The notes below the pieces were generated by a model. That model saw only the letters and a list, made by a program, of their open reading frames with translations, ran no database searches and had not been told where the DNA came from. DNA of 64,000 bases. It comes from Papio anubis. Taxonomy: Eukaryota; Chordata; Mammalia; Primates; Cercopithecidae. Below are positions 12,101 to 25,199 of the stretch, piece by piece. The number at the start of each line of letters is the position of its first letter. Position 1 is the first letter of the stretch. The position numbers were made by a program, and so were the translations under genes. The stretch is from assembly GCF_008728515.1 (NCBI RefSeq), contig NC_044978.1, positions 3,491,771-3,555,770 on the forward strand, in the 5' to 3' direction.

Positions 12101-13225
12101 GAGTGTGATATTTTTCTCACACATCTACTATCCATGCAGCATACAATGAGCTTAGTCTGCTTTCTCTCTCCTTCTCTCATTTTTAAAGTGAAATTATTTT
12201 TACTTTCTCAGGGTTTTTAACATCTACACACTATTCTTTCATCCTTATCCTAATCTTTGTTTAAATCTTAGGTTTACATGTGAATATAATTAATACTCAT
12301 TACCAGTACTATGTTCAAAGTTTCTCCCATTGTCACATCTGTAAGGAAGTTTGTTTTGTAGTTGATTTCTCAGGAAAGATTTGTGGTTACAATATTCAAA
12401 GTGTTTCTGTGTGTTTAAAATTGTTTTTCCATAGCCTTCAGATTTGAAATGAAGCTTGGCTGGATATAAAATCATTGACTCAAACTTTCTTTCCTTGAGT
12501 TTCTTGAAAATATCGCCCCATTGCTATTTTGCTTTGTAGTTGTTTTTGAGAAGTCGGCTGTAAACTAAAAAATATTTCTTTCCTTTGTAAATGGTTTTTT
12601 CTTTTTCTTAAAGCCACAGAAGTATTTTTTAAATCTCTAAACGTTAATCATTTTATTGGCATAGTTTCCAGAGCTGAGCACTGTGGGTGATTTTTTACCC
12701 AGATAGCCAGTAGGCCCTTTAAATCTATATTGGATTTAGTCAAATGAAGCTGCCCTTGGCACAGGTGAGAAAATGAATGCCAGCAACTTCTTGTGGCTCA
12801 GCTTTATAGAGTTAGGTCTATATTTTTCCTTCAGGAATGTTTGTTTTGAATTACAATTTAAATATTAGGTACATTCCAGTGGTTTTTTTCTTTGCAGATT
12901 CCAGTTACATATATGTTCAATCTTCTTTGCCTATCTTCTCTACTTATTATTTTTTCTATTATACTTTTTAACTTCTTTATTTTGATTTAGTTTTCTTGGT
13001 CCTGTGGTGAATTTGAGCACTATCTATTTCTCCTTTGAGTAACTTACAGTTTACCTTCATTTCCAGGATGGTTATTATTTACTAACATTTCTTTTCCTAG
13101 TTTAGCTACCATTTTTCATATTTTCCTGTTGTTCAGCCATTTCTTGATCTTGGACCTGAATTTTAAGATAAATGGGAAAAGGTGATGGTTCCTGGGATGT
13201 CAACTAATGGAAGAGCGACACCATC
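12101..13225. other. AT-rich non-coding DNA
   Basis: I recognise no gene or certain repeat. An old LINE remnant is possible but not demonstrable by eye. Confidence 0.4.
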
Positions 13226-13690
13226 TGTCACGGGTTGAATTGTGTCCTCCCCCAAAGAGATATGTTGAGGTCCTAGTTCCCGCTGCCTCCGAATGTGACC
13301 TTATTTAGAAACAGGGTCTTGCAGATACAAGCAAGTGAATATGAGATCATTAGGGTGGGCCCTAATCCAAAATAACTGACGTCTTTATAAGAAGAGGAGA
13401 TGAGGACACCAGCAAGCACAGAGGGAAGATGCTGCAAAGATACCAAAGGAAAACATCACGTGAGGAGGGAGGTGAAAACGGAAATGTGTTGCCACAAGCT
13501 GAGGAACACCAGAGATTTCCAGCAAACAACGAGAAGCTGGGGGAGGAAGGAATGGCCTTTCTCCTGCAAGTTTCAGAGTAGAGTGACCCAGCTGCCACCT
13601 TGATTTTGGGTTTCTAGAACCGTGAGATAATACATTTCCTTTACTTTTTTATTTTGACGCCTGGCACTTTGGTATGACTGCTGTAGGGAA
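13226..13690 (+). mobile_element. MLT1/MST-type LTR (ERVL-MaLR)
   Basis: Sense-order landmarks are GGGTTGAATTGTGTCCTCCC, GATATGTTGAGGTCCTAG, GAGATGAGGACACCAGCA, and a late CCGTGAGATAATACATTTCC. Confidence 0.75.
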
Positions 13691-15052
13691 TTATCACACT
13701 CTCTAACTTTTGCCATGAACACTGTGAACAGCATAAACAGCTAAATCTGAGAATACTCATTGCACTCAAAATTGCATATATATCTTTTTTGACAGTTGGC
13801 TGATATTCTTCAGCATATCCTCAATGTATAGTCTTATAGTAGATGATTATTTGCACAGTAGACAACTCTATGAAATGACCGGAGTGAAAGCTGTGGAAGG
13901 GCAGTGGTCGTGTGTGTGTGCAGAGTCTCAGTCTGGCTTTTCTTTGTCACCCAACAGTGAATGAAATGTGGTTCCTCCTCTTAGGGGCTCTGATCCACTT
14001 GTAGATTAAAAAAATCAAAATGCATGAAACTGCTAGAATAATACATGGAAGTATATACATAGAAATATAACACTGGTGTTTGTGAGCCCTTCCACAACAC
14101 GTATTATATATTCTACTATTTCTGGGAAGAGAGCCAGCATAAGTACATTATGCTTCCCCCTTTTAACAATATTCATAATTTACAACAATTTCATACCAGA
14201 AAGAAATCATTTGCCAGAAAATTATACCTAGATGCATGTGTCACAGTTTCTTTACTCCTATAGATTGCATGCTGCAGGTAATTCTCCTTCAGGCCCCAAG
14301 GCCCTGCTTCTCTCTGGGTTTGTTGTAAATTCCCCCTGGAAGTCTAGGACCCGTCAAATCCTTGCACTTCTTTTTTGAGAAAGGTAGGACACAGCTCCCA
14401 AAACTAGACATATTATTTTGCCATGGGCCCAGATCTAGATCTTTGCTTCTCCAGATACCGCGTGAAAAATTGGAGGGAAAAGAAATTCCTGCTGCTTACA
14501 GATTTGTCACTTCGTAACCCCAAGCGGCACGTCCCTTGCTGACATATCCAAAGAACTCCACACTCTGCTCCCGGGTTCTGCTCGTGGAACTGGGCAGTTG
14601 AGACCACATGAAGGGAGTTTCAGGGAGAGGAAGATCGCACTCGGGTACAAGACTATTACCTGAACCTTAGTTTGATGCCAAGGTTTTAAGATTGAAATGA
14701 TCTCACATGGACATTGTCTATTTCAGGTTAATCTGAAAAAAAGTGATAGAGCTTTCTAGGAAACCTTGGTCCTGGATGAGGAGGAAGAGGGTGTTTCAAG
14801 TTTCAAAAGGTGGTAAGTGGGAGTCTGGTTTCCCTGGGAATTCAGGAAAGAGAACTCGTGAACTAGTACAATGATAAACCCCAGTTTTCACAGCCATTCA
14901 CTTTGAATTTCCTAAAAATTAAATTGCGGTTAACTTTGTCTAGCCCATCTGTTCTTAACTTGAAGGTATTGGCCCCCATCATGCTGGCACTTTGTAAAAA
15001 GGTTCATATAAAGCTACCTAGGAATATTTATAACTTAAAAACCAAAAATATT
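13691..15052. other. Non-coding DNA, nothing recognised
   Basis: No gene or clear repeat is visible. Confidence 0.5.
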
Positions 15053-15332
15053 GGCCGGGCGTGGCGGCTCACACCTGTAATTCCAACACTTTGGGAGGCT
15101 GAGGCGGGCAGATCACGAGGTCAGGAGATCGAGATCATCCTGGCTAATGCGGTGAAACCCCATCTCTATCAAAAATACAAAAAATTAACCGGGCGTGGTG
15201 GTGGGCGCCTGTAATCCCAGCTACTCGGGAGGCTGAGGCAGGAGAATGGCGTTAACCTAGAAGGCGGAGCTTTCAGTGAGCTGAGATCACACCACTGCAC
15301 TCCAGCCTGGGTGGCAGAGGCAGACTCCGTCT

Positions 15333-15367
<35 letters not shown>
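15053..15367 (+). mobile_element. Full-length Alu with 34-nt A tail
   Basis: It runs from ggccgggcgtggcggctcac through both arms to an uninterrupted A-run at 15,334-15,367. The long pure tail and low divergence suggest a young copy. Confidence 0.97.
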
Positions 15368-15370
<3 letters not shown>

Positions 15371-17185
15371 TAAGGATTTCCCTTCACTCAGGAAAGCATG
15401 TTGAGTTGTAAATGAGCAATTTCTTTGAACCTGCCTCATTTGCATGTCAGTCTTGTGATTATTTGTCAAGTGGTGTGCAGCACACTTCAGGACAGTTACC
15501 ACTAAGGTGACCACACATGCCAGTTGGCCCACAGCAGTTCATGTTTTGTGCTGCTTGTCCCAGTGTAATTGTTAATAGAGTCTCTTTTATCCTCAAAAGC
15601 ATCTGTTTGTGTTAAAATTATATTTTCCTACTGTGACTCACTCACCAGCACTTCATGACAACACCTATGAGAAGCGTTGAGTTTGATAATCTACTCGTCA
15701 ATAATGATGATCTATACCCATCTGAATAGTAGTAAGTTGAAATGCGATTTATAGTACTATTGAATTTATGTTGTACTATTGGATATATATATAAAATATT
15801 ACATCTGCAAATTCATGTGACATATTGAATACTTCTTGGTAAAATGAGTTCACCACTAAGAAAAATTTTGTTGAAAAAGTAACTGAGAGTTTATGTGTAT
15901 GAGTGCTGGAGGACTGAGTTTCTAAGTAGGAACCATTTAAAAAAAAATTGTAACCAGTAGATTATCCACCACAAGACGTGTCTGAGCTTGACCCTCTGCG
16001 GTCTGAGTTCACCCATCGGGCAACTCAAAGGAATGTGTCCCAGGACGAAAGTAATAGAGAATACAGCCTGAAACAGGTCAGGACTTAGGGAACAAATCAA
16101 AGGCATGTATAGAAGAAAGAATTTGTGTACAAAACAAACAAAATTCGACAGGAAACTAAAAAGAGCAAGACAGATGGGAAATCAAAAAGAAGGCAAGGGT
16201 GAAATACGTGGAGAGTCATAGGAAAATTAACAAAGAAAGGCCTCAGGGGTTCAGATCTTGATTGAAATAAATCTCAAAAACAATAAGCCCTTTTCCGGGT
16301 TTCTTCTTCCGTAGTCTGTCAAGATGGCAATCTGCCCCGTTTTGCAAACAGCAAATCTCAAGATGATGGAGTGATTTAGGAGCACACTCATTCTCCTAAC
16401 TCCCAGAGCAGTGGATTGTTTTGCAAAAAGTGTTAAGAATTAATTTATAATTCAGGTCAAGTTCAGGATAGATTTGAGCTGTGCCAGGACTATCACTGCA
16501 AATACATTTCTAAAAACAGAGAGCTTTGGGCCTCACTTGAAGGTCCTATGATATTCACATAGGTAAAAAAGACAGTTAATATCTTAGAATATTTAGTTGG
16601 AAATGATGTGCTCTTGACCTTACCAAAGAACCTGTCTATATGTAAATAACCAACGTGTTTTCGTCTGTCCAGAGCTTTGAAGGAGCAATCTCAATCTCTG
16701 AGCATTTTTATGTTTTTTTTTTCAATGTATCCCTCTGAAGTTTAAAGGTTTGCTTTTTCTTGATAAACATGAGTTCCTTTTTGTTGTTATTAATGCAGCA
16801 ATGCAAAGCCACAGTGACAGAAGAGTTGATACAGGGATAATGCCCTGAAAGCGATGAATTTCTGTCTGAGGCAAAAACCTGACAGCAAAAAGCTCCCTGT
16901 CGTGAAAATAAGTGAGATGTGGGAAGCATTTATAGGAAGAATGACGTTTTCTTCACCATCACCTGGGCCTGTGAATGGCTTCATCAGAGCTTCCTGGCAA
17001 CATTCATTATGAAGCGTCAAGGTTGGTGCTTACAGAGGCTGACCTGGACTGGAGCCAGGCCCCCCACTGAGCCTGTGCTGAGCACCCAGAAGCAGGTTGA
17101 ATGAGGGATCAATGACTTGCAGGGTTCCAGGCAGAATAAGGAACAGTAGTGGGCCAACGGCAAGCAAAAATCAGCAGGAGACATG
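15368..17185. other. Non-coding DNA, nothing recognised
   Basis: There is no gene or repeat that I can support. Short open frames here have no recognisable motif. Confidence 0.5.
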
Positions 17186-17188
17186 AGG

Positions 17189-17338
17189 GCTCTGAGGGTG
17201 AGTGGCCCATGGCAGGTGCAGCTGTAGAAAGCTGAGCAACTAGGGGAACAGGACCTGTCCCAGGCTCTGAGGGTGAGTGGCCCATGGTAGGCGTCGCTGT
17301 AGAAAGCTGAGCAATTGGGGGAACAGGACCTGACCTGC
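17189..17338 (+). repeat. 75-bp tandem duplication
   Basis: Two copies of a 75-bp unit beginning GCTCTGAGGGTGAGTGGCCC differ at only a few positions. Confidence 0.9.
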
Positions 17339-17390
17339 GAGGTGCTGACTGAGGATGACCTGGCTTCTCTGGAAAATCAAGCCTGATGAC

Positions 17391-17691
17391 TTATTTATTT
17401 ATTTATTTTTAGACCGTCTCACTCTGTCACCCAGGCTGGAGTACAGTGGCATGATCTCGGCGGTTCACTGCAACCTCTGCCTTCCGGGTTTAAGCAATTC
17501 TCCTGCCTCAGCCTCCCAAGTAGCTGGGATTACAGGCATGCGCCACCACGCCAGGCTAATTTTTGTATTTTTAGTAGAGACAGGGTTTGGACATGTTGTC
17601 CAGGCTGGTCGCAAACTCCTGATCTCAGGTGATCCGCCCTCCTCAGCCTCCCAAAGTGCTGGGAATCCAGATGTGAGCCACGGCACCAGCC
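17391..17691 (-). mobile_element. Alu
   Basis: A complete antisense Alu is flanked by AAGCCTGATGA at 17,379-17,389 and 17,692-17,702. Confidence 0.95.
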
Positions 17692-17901
17692 AAGCCTGAT
17701 GAAGTTGTAATCCTTCTCTGCTTTTATTGAAATGCATCACTGGGGACTTGCTTTATCCTAGGAGCCATGCTTGCCCTGGAAATGCTATCAAGAACAAAGT
17801 CAGCATTGTCTCTGGCTTGGTGAAGCTTCGAGTTTGTGAGATGAGGCAAATGTGAACTGCATCATCGCACAGATACGTGTCATATTGAAACGTGCTGAGT
17901 G

Positions 17902-18138
17902 GGCCAGGCACGGTGGCTCACACCTGCAATCCCAAAACATTGGGAGGCCAAGGTGGGTAGATCACTTGAGCCCAGGAGTTCAAGACCAGCCTGGACAACA
18001 TGGCAAAACCCCATCTCTACTAAAAATACAAAAATTAGCCTGGCATGGTGGTGTGAGACTGTAGTCACAGCTACTTGGGAGACTGAGGCTGGAGGATGGC
18101 TTGACAGAGTGAGACCTTGTCTCAAAAAAAAACAAAAG
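17902..18138 (+). mobile_element. Alu with internal deletion
   Basis: It starts ggccaggcacggtggctcac. The right arm lacks the segment before gacagagtgagac, and a short A tail follows. Confidence 0.95.
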
Positions 18139-18477
18139 GTGGCCAGTGGTACAGAGGAGTGACACATGGCAGAAGAAAGCACACAGAGCAGTTTCACCCA
18201 GGTGGTCTGAAAAAGCAGAAACAGCTTCCAGAGGAAGTGACAGTGGAGGCACAAGTGGAAGGAAGAACAGAGTTCTGGAAGAGATGGTAAAGGCCTTGTG
18301 GAGGTAGGGAACCCCGGGCACTGAGAGAAGCTGACCATGCCGGAGAACACAAGGCGAGGGGCAGCGGCGTGCGGCGAGAGGGGCTGGAGAGGGAGTGCGG
18401 GCCAGGCTGTGTTGGGTGCAGAGTCCATGGGAAGAACCTGGGTCTTTATCCTAAGAGCACCGAGAAGATTGAAAGCA

Positions 18478-18712
18478 GGAGTGTCCAGTCCTTCGTGGCT
18501 TGCATGGACCACATTGGAAGAAGAATTGTCCCAGGCCACGCATAAAATATGCCAACGCTAATGATATAGCTGGTGAGCTAAAAAGAAAACCTGCCAAAAA
18601 TAATCTTATAATCTTCTAAGAAAGTTTACAAATTTGTGTTGGGCCACATTCAAAGCCATCCTGGGCCACATGCAGCCCACAGGCCCAGTTGGACAAACGT
18701 GATTTGAAATGA
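18478..18712 (+). mobile_element. Non-autonomous DNA transposon fossil (MER type)
   Basis: GGAGTGTCCAGTCCTT..., CACATTGGAAGAAGAATTGT, AATTTGTGTTGGGCCACATT and ...TGGACAAACG form a familiar mammalian MER-type element with near-inverted GTCCA ends. The subfamily is not assigned. Confidence 0.6.
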
Positions 18713-18744
18713 TTTAACATATCAGGTTTTTGTTGTTGTTGTTT

Positions 18745-19032
18745 TTCTTTTTGAGATGAAGTCTCGCTCTGTCACCCAGGCTGGAGTGCAGTGGTGCAAT
18801 CTCAAGTTACTGCAGGCTCCATCTCCCAGGTTCAAGTGATTCTCCTGTCTTAGCCTCCCAAGTAGCTGGGACTACAGGCACCTGCCACCATGCCTGGTTA
18901 ATTGTTGTATTTTTAGTAGAGACAGGGTTTCACCGTGTTAGCCAGGATGGTCTCGATATCCTGACCTCATGATCCACCCACCTCGGCCTCCCAAACTGCT
19001 GGGATTACAGGCGTGACCCACCAAGCCTGGCC
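18745..19032 (-). mobile_element. Alu
   Basis: A complete antisense Alu follows a GTT-rich tail; CAGGTTTT lies on both sides. Confidence 0.95.
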
Positions 19033-19760
19033 CAGGTTTTCTTTATGAAAAGACCATTCTGGAATGAGTAGATACATTTGCTAACCTAGAGGCTCCAGCC
19101 ACACACACACAGTGCAGAAAGCAATTGTGCATAGCTTGAGGAGCCCTAGCTGTCAGCTCTAGCAGAACAGGAAACACAGGGAAAGGCCAGATCAAGACTT
19201 TTAAATAATGATCTATTTTCACCCATCCAATAGGGATTGCCACCCAGGCAGGCATCCTACACCAGAGCTAACCCCTCTGACTCTGTTTGCTGAGACAGGA
19301 GCCGTGCTGGATGCCCAACTGAGTACAAGACCAACTGCCCATGTTATATAAAGAGGCTCTTGTTACAGAAGCTGATAGTAGACGGAGTATGTACCTGATG
19401 CACCTGCACCTGGAAAGTCATGGCATCTTAAATGGTTTAGATTTCCTTTTTCTTGGTTGCCTGTGCATAAGGCCTTCCCATTTGCTTCCATGTCAAGAAA
19501 TGCTTCAGAAAGCTCCTTCATCTGGCCATAGCCAAATTACACTTGCTCAGCTGGGGGAAATTCATTCTTCGTTGAAGTCTTTTACAAGTATTAATAGTTT
19601 TATGTAGGACATTTGGGAAGCAGAAGAAGCCACAGAATATTCTGGCAGAATTTATATTATCTTTATATGATATGTTCTCAGAGTAAAATTATCACCGAGT
19701 TCATGTTTATTTCTGGAGTTCTCTAATTAATAATTACAAATTATGGTTAACAATCGCTGT
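19033..19760. other. Non-coding DNA, nothing recognised
   Basis: No gene or clear repeat is visible. Confidence 0.5.
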
Positions 19761-19762
19761 GA

Positions 19763-20030
19763 GACTGAGTGTGATGGCTCACACCTGTAATCCCAACAAT
19801 TTGGGAGGCTGAGGTGGGAGGATTGCTCGAGCCCAGGAGTTTGAGACCAGCCTGGGCAACATAGCAAGACCCCATCTCTACAGAAAATGCAGAAAAAATA
19901 ACCAGGTACAGTGGTGCAGGCCTGTAGTCCCGGCTACTTTTGAGGCTGAGGCATGAGAATCTCTTGAATCGGAAGGCAGAGGTTGCAGTGAGCCCAGGCT
20001 GGAGTTCAGTGGTGTGATCTCCACCAGCCC
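19763..20030 (+). mobile_element. Alu with inverted 3' segment
   Basis: A sense Alu is readable to gttgcagtgag (19,992). The next about 30 bases (19,993-20,022) are the reverse complement of the Alu segment expected there. No A tail follows. Confidence 0.9.
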
Positions 20031-20820
20031 GCCAATATAAGATAGGGTAAAACAAGGTTTGTATTACTGAATTGGACGCTTTAGTGGCATTTGTTAATAG
20101 AATTCTACTGATACATAAAAAATAGTAAAATAATAATAAGTTTTATATTAATTGCCCAAGTAGGGAAATTAGGAGTAGATGATAAGATTGTGTTGAAAAG
20201 TAAATTGAACCTCTTGATGCAGTTGCTGTTTTTATTTCTTTGCATAGCCTAACGTAAAATGCTCATATGTGAGGCATGCCAGGAACGAAGCCAACAGGAA
20301 GGAGACAGAAGCTGGGGAGGGAGCCTGGGAAACACGCCGTAGTACAATGGTGCCCCCAGCTGTGGCAGCTCAGTGATTCATTGTACAACAGCCAAGCCTA
20401 GCCCCCGCTGAGGTGATTTCTGAGATCCGAGGTGCTCGGCTGATAAGTGGGGCAGGGATACAGAAGGAAGCCATTGTGTCCGCTGATTCTAAAAAGCAAG
20501 TGGCATCAGCATCATTTTGATTATTTCATCCACGACAGAAATACAACCAGTGGCGGGGGAGGGGGGCGGGTGGGAAGAGGGGAGTGGGCAACGGTATTGT
20601 TGACAGGGGTAAAAGGCAGGTCCAGCCTGTGGATGGGTGTAGGGAGTGTGGGGGGAGTTTGGCAAAGCTTAAGAAAGATACACAGAAATTTGGGCAGGGT
20701 TCAAGTCCTGGTTGGCAGGAGGGTCAACAAATCTTAGGAGAGGAAACTGAAGCATCATATCACCAAGATGAACTTGCCCAAGTGGTACTCCCATTATTAA
20801 TAATAAACACAAAAATCGTA
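20031..20820. other. Non-coding DNA, nothing recognised
   Basis: There is no gene. A G-rich patch lies at 20,550-20,660. Confidence 0.5.
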
Positions 20821-20821
20821 G

Positions 20822-20835
20822 CTGCCATCTGCTGG
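20822..20835 (-). promoter_or_regulatory. CTCF-type motif, reverse
   Basis: The minus strand reads CCAGCAGATGGCAG, a full match to CCASYAGRKGGCR. It lies just before a MIR-like fossil. Binding is inferred from sequence only. Confidence 0.45.
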
Positions 20836-20839
20836 ATAC

Positions 20840-20985
20840 CTGTTGCATACCAGTACATGATGTGTATCATCGCGTTGGAATTGAGTCCTCACAGCAGTCC
20901 AGTGAGGTGGTTACTGGGCCTCCATTTCCAGAGATGGGGAAAGTGAAATGTTGAAAATGTATTAACCTGAGCAAAGTCGCAGTTT
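20840..20985 (+). mobile_element. MIR-like SINE fossil
   Basis: GAGTCCTCACAGCAGTCCAG, GTGAGGTGGTTACTG and CCAGAGATGGGGAAAGTGAA follow MIR core order, strongly diverged. Confidence 0.5.
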
Positions 20986-20989
20986 CTCA

Positions 20990-22486
20990 CGAGGAAAGAC
21001 AGCATTTCGGTGCAGTCTGACTTCCCGCATCTGCACGCTTGGCTGCCACCTGACACTCCCAGGGCAACTTCTCTGAACTACGCTGTGTCCTGGTTAGGAG
21101 TTGACAAGTAACCAGGTATCCCAAATCAGCTGCTGGAGGGCATCAGAGAGTTCAACTTCAAGGGATTGTGAAACATTGTCTCTTTCTTCCACAACAAAGA
21201 ACATGGTGACTTATATTCACGGTTTATTTTTTAATTGAGTTTTTAAATGCGAGGTGGGAAGATTAAGGAGAGAAACAACAATAACAACAAAACAATCACA
21301 AACTCGCTTCTCTATTACCTCAGGATGGAGACTTATACTGTCTGTGAAACATGAATTTTCTTCCCCATAGAGGCAAGGTGTGATGTATGCCTTCTCGTAA
21401 ATCATGACCATTGGGATCCACCGGCTCTCTCCATCTGTACAACTTTTAACAGTTGGCTAATTACATCAATTGACCTGATTTAATAAATTGATGTGTAACT
21501 TGAGTTAGAAACCCATTAGCTATAGCCAAATGAATTAAGGCTGTTTGCCTTTTCAGGTATTCTCTGTTCCCACATGTGCCTGACACATAGTAAGCATACA
21601 GGAAAAGTTGGCTGAGTTGTTATTATTATTATGTACAAAGTAATCAGTGTTACAGCCGCAAATGTTTTAGATTGAAAGCCCTGTATTAAAGTACTTCTGT
21701 ATTTCTAGCAGCCATTAACCAGGAGATCATTAAAGACTTTGCAAAAGATTAGCTAATGAGCGGCTCAATTCGTTAATAAGACAACTCAGCTGTGTTTTTT
21801 CTTCCCTTAACAGTCGATCTTCTTACTCTCCAAGGCACTATTTAAACTATTAAAATAACTAATGAGATCATTACCGTTGTCAGAAAAGTCCCAGCCTGTG
21901 CAGCTATCTTACTAGTAAATGTAAAGTATTTGCTCTAAGTAACTTCCTCCATGCTTAGTAGAATCAAAAGAGAGCCAGGTCACCACAGAGCGGAGAACCA
22001 GCTCCGGGATGCCCGCGTCCACACAGCAGTCACAGGGCCATATCCCAGCATTACAACTGTCCAGTCAGATGTGCAACTAGAGTCATTCCTTTGTGTGAAG
22101 AAATTGAAGTTTGGATTTTTCTGTGACTTTTAATTGTCTTTTAATTTTTCTGTGGCTTTCAATTGTCGATCATACAAACACAGAATACATGTCATGTCCA
22201 GCACCATGGATTTATCGCTGCTCTGCTGAAGAGCTGGGCACCCTGAGATCTCAGAACAGCCTCAACAGAGGCAAGGCTTGCCTTCTCTACAACGTAGTGG
22301 TATTTCTGTCCTCATTCCACTGGCTACAAACTGGGTGCGTGGCCCCACATAATGGAACATGCAAACCTTCAGGGTGCCAGGAGGGACATGAAATGGTTAT
22401 GGAAAACATAGAATTGTCCTGATTGTGCTCTTAATAGTTAAAATTAAATTATATCTATAATGTCAATAAATTATATCTATTTAGTT
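20990..22486. other. Mostly unique non-coding DNA
   Basis: There is a short L2-like end near 21,575-21,620 (CCTGACACATAGTAAGCATA). The stretch 21,700-21,880 is dense in ATTA/TAAT cores. No gene is visible. Confidence 0.45.
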
Positions 22487-22487
22487 T

Positions 22488-22797
22488 CTTTTTTTTTCTT
22501 TTTTTTTTTTTTTTTGAGATGGAGTCTCACTCTGTCGCCCAGGCTGGAGGGCAGTGGCACAATCTCGGCTCACTGCAGCCTCCGACTCCCGGGTTCAAGC
22601 AATTCTCATGCCTCAGCCTCCAGAGTAGCTGGGACTATAGGCGCGTGCCACCACATCCAGCTAATATTTGTATTTTCAGTAGAGATGGAGTTTTGCCATG
22701 TTGACCAGGCTGGTCTTGAACTCCTGACCTCAGGTGATCTGTCTGCCTCGGCCTCCAAAAGTGTTGGGATTACAGGCGTGAGCCACGGCATCCAGCC
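22488..22797 (-). mobile_element. Alu
   Basis: A complete antisense Alu has a T-rich tail. TCTATTTAGTTT flanks it on both sides as a target duplication. Confidence 0.96.
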
Positions 22798-24360
22798 TCT
22801 ATTTAGTTTTTAGTATCCTTATGTCAATACTTTCAGCTGTTTTAGATCATAAATGGTAGAACCAAGATCTATATACCTCTCAATGCCCAGCGCCTGGTAC
22901 ATAGATAGGGAGGCAGTGGAATACATACCCCTTACACTGATGTTCAGAATGAAAATAATAAGGCATTTAGCTGTGTGTTCCGTAAATATAGATGATCATG
23001 GCGATGGGGAAGGAGAGGGAAGACTGCTGCATTGCCACAGCCATGATGACAATGATGATGTGATTATCAGTTTAACAGACTACAGACTGTTATTGATAAC
23101 TAGTGGATTATATATGATACAGACTGTTATTGATAACTAGTGAAATGTATATGATAAAGTAATAGCAAGTGCAGCATCTCTACCCGGGAGTTCCCCAGCC
23201 CGTCCGATGTGGCTTCCTGAGTGCCCTTTTCTGCCAGGAGGAGTTTTGGTTTCCCAGAGAGAGTGTGGTGTTGGGGATAGGATGGTACAAAGCTGCCGCT
23301 GAGCTTGGGGGTCTCTCAGCCTGTTCATCTTCCTCGTCACAAAGCTCTTTCTGGTGAGATTTCCAACATCCATTCTTCGACTCGGCTGCAGCCCACAGAT
23401 GACAGGTTTGTTGACAATAAACAATCTGTTCCAGACAGACCAGGAGTATCTTGCTTGCTGAAAGCATTTCTCGATGAGTAGTTGGTGACGGAAACGCCGG
23501 AAAGACCCCAGTGTAACAGTGGATGTTTGCCAGGAGTTCTGCTTCGGGTCAAGCTTGCTTCAGGTGTTCCTAAGGAGGGGAAAAGGGTTGCAGACCTTTT
23601 CCTGTCTGAGAACAAAGGGCCATTAGCTGGGATGGAAAATTCATTTGAAATACAAAGCAACCAGCTGTAATTATCAGAGCATAGATGCCATCATGGGTCA
23701 GCTGTTGAAGGTCCACCTGTTTTGACCTGAGTGCAGCAAAGTATTAAAACCACCATTGCTCGGGATCAGGATAAACTACAAATAAGGTCAATTGAAGTAA
23801 ATCTTCATGATAGTTCTGTAAGAAAAAAAAATTACATTTTCTTGTACTATAATCCTTTTTAAATTCAACCTGGCTGCTCCCAGAAAAAAAAAACCAAACA
23901 TTTTGTATACAATACAACCCATTACAAAGGGTTAGTAATGTTTGAATCCCCTCAAAGAGTACACCTCAGATGTAAATATCAGAACGGACAGTGTGGTCAG
24001 TCACGGTTCTCACATAAGGTAATCATTCTATAACAAAGTTCCTTTATTTTACCTGTTTGTTAGGTAAAATGCAATATTATTAAATACTACTGTAATCTTA
24101 AAAATGACATACACTTGTAAGAAATTTGGTTACAATGTATGAAAATCTCATCTAACTAGAACAATATTCCAGTTTATAGTAATAAAAAAATTAAAAATTG
24201 GGGGTAAGAAGAAATGAATACGACTTTTCCTTTTCATTATTTTTCTTATTCTTTATTGTGTGCTTAGGTCCAAGGTGTCTTAAGAGTTAGGGACAGGATT
24301 AACATTAGATCATTTCACTTCTCCAGTTTTCTTTGTCCAGTTTCCAGCAATAAAACAGAA
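22798..24360. other. Non-coding DNA, nothing certain
   Basis: A 30-bp repeated phrase (ACAGACTGTTATTGATAACT) occurs twice at 23,084-23,139. No gene is visible. Confidence 0.5.
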
Positions 24361-24382
24361 AACAAAACAAAAAAAAACCAGC

Positions 24383-24697
24383 GGCCAGGTGTGGTGGCTC
24401 ATGCCTGTAATCCCAGCACTTTGGGAAGCTGAGGAGGGTGGATCACTGAGGTCAAGAGTTCGAGACCAGCCTGGCCAATCTGGTGAAATGCCATCTCTAC
24501 TAAAAAGACAAAAATTAGCTGGGTGTGGTGGTGGGTGCCTGTCATCCCAGCTACTTGGGAGGCTGAGGCAGGAGAATCACTTGAACCCACAAGGTAGAGG
24601 TTGCAGTGAGCCGAGATTGTACCATTGCACTCCAGCCTGGGCGACAGAGTGAGACTCCGTCTCAAAAAACAAAACCAAAAATCAAAACAAAAACCAA
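24383..24697 (+). mobile_element. Alu
   Basis: A complete sense Alu ends in an A-rich tail with C interruptions. Confidence 0.96.
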
Positions 24698-24699
24698 AC

Positions 24700-25190
24700 T
24701 GACTATGAAGCCAGGGCTGGAGATACATGATGTGCTGCAAACACTCAAGCAAACCCTTAGGCCAGATACTTTCCTAAGTTGACTGTTCTAGATACATACT
24801 TTCTTTTGGTGAACTTGAGGAATCTGACTGTTACCTTCTTTGTACTTTGAATCTGTTTTTGAGTGGGATGCTGAGGAAACATCAAGGATCAACAATGTAT
24901 CCCACATTTATTCACTCAGCATTTTAAAGGGCCTTTTATGTGTTTGTTGCTGAGTGTAAAGGTAGGACCAAAGCCCCTTCCCTATGAGATCCCAATCTTA
25001 CATAGTTACAATTCATAGTACCAACTGTACGTGGAAAAATTCTGTTCAGTATACTCTCAAACTTGACTCCTCATCCGTAAGATAAAATTAAAATTCAGCG
25101 GAGTGATTGGAGATCCCTCCGGCAGCAGGCACCGTGGCAGGGGAGTGGAGAGTATTGCTGATGGGGTCAGAGCGAGCCTGCCAGCCAGCC
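24700..25190. other. Non-coding DNA, nothing recognised
   Basis: No gene or clear repeat is visible. Confidence 0.5.
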
Positions 25191-25199
25191 GGGCTCCTT

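Noticed and set aside
17880..18539. 219-residue minus-strand open frame
   Set aside because: Half of it is an antisense Alu. The rest has no domain and no splice or start context.
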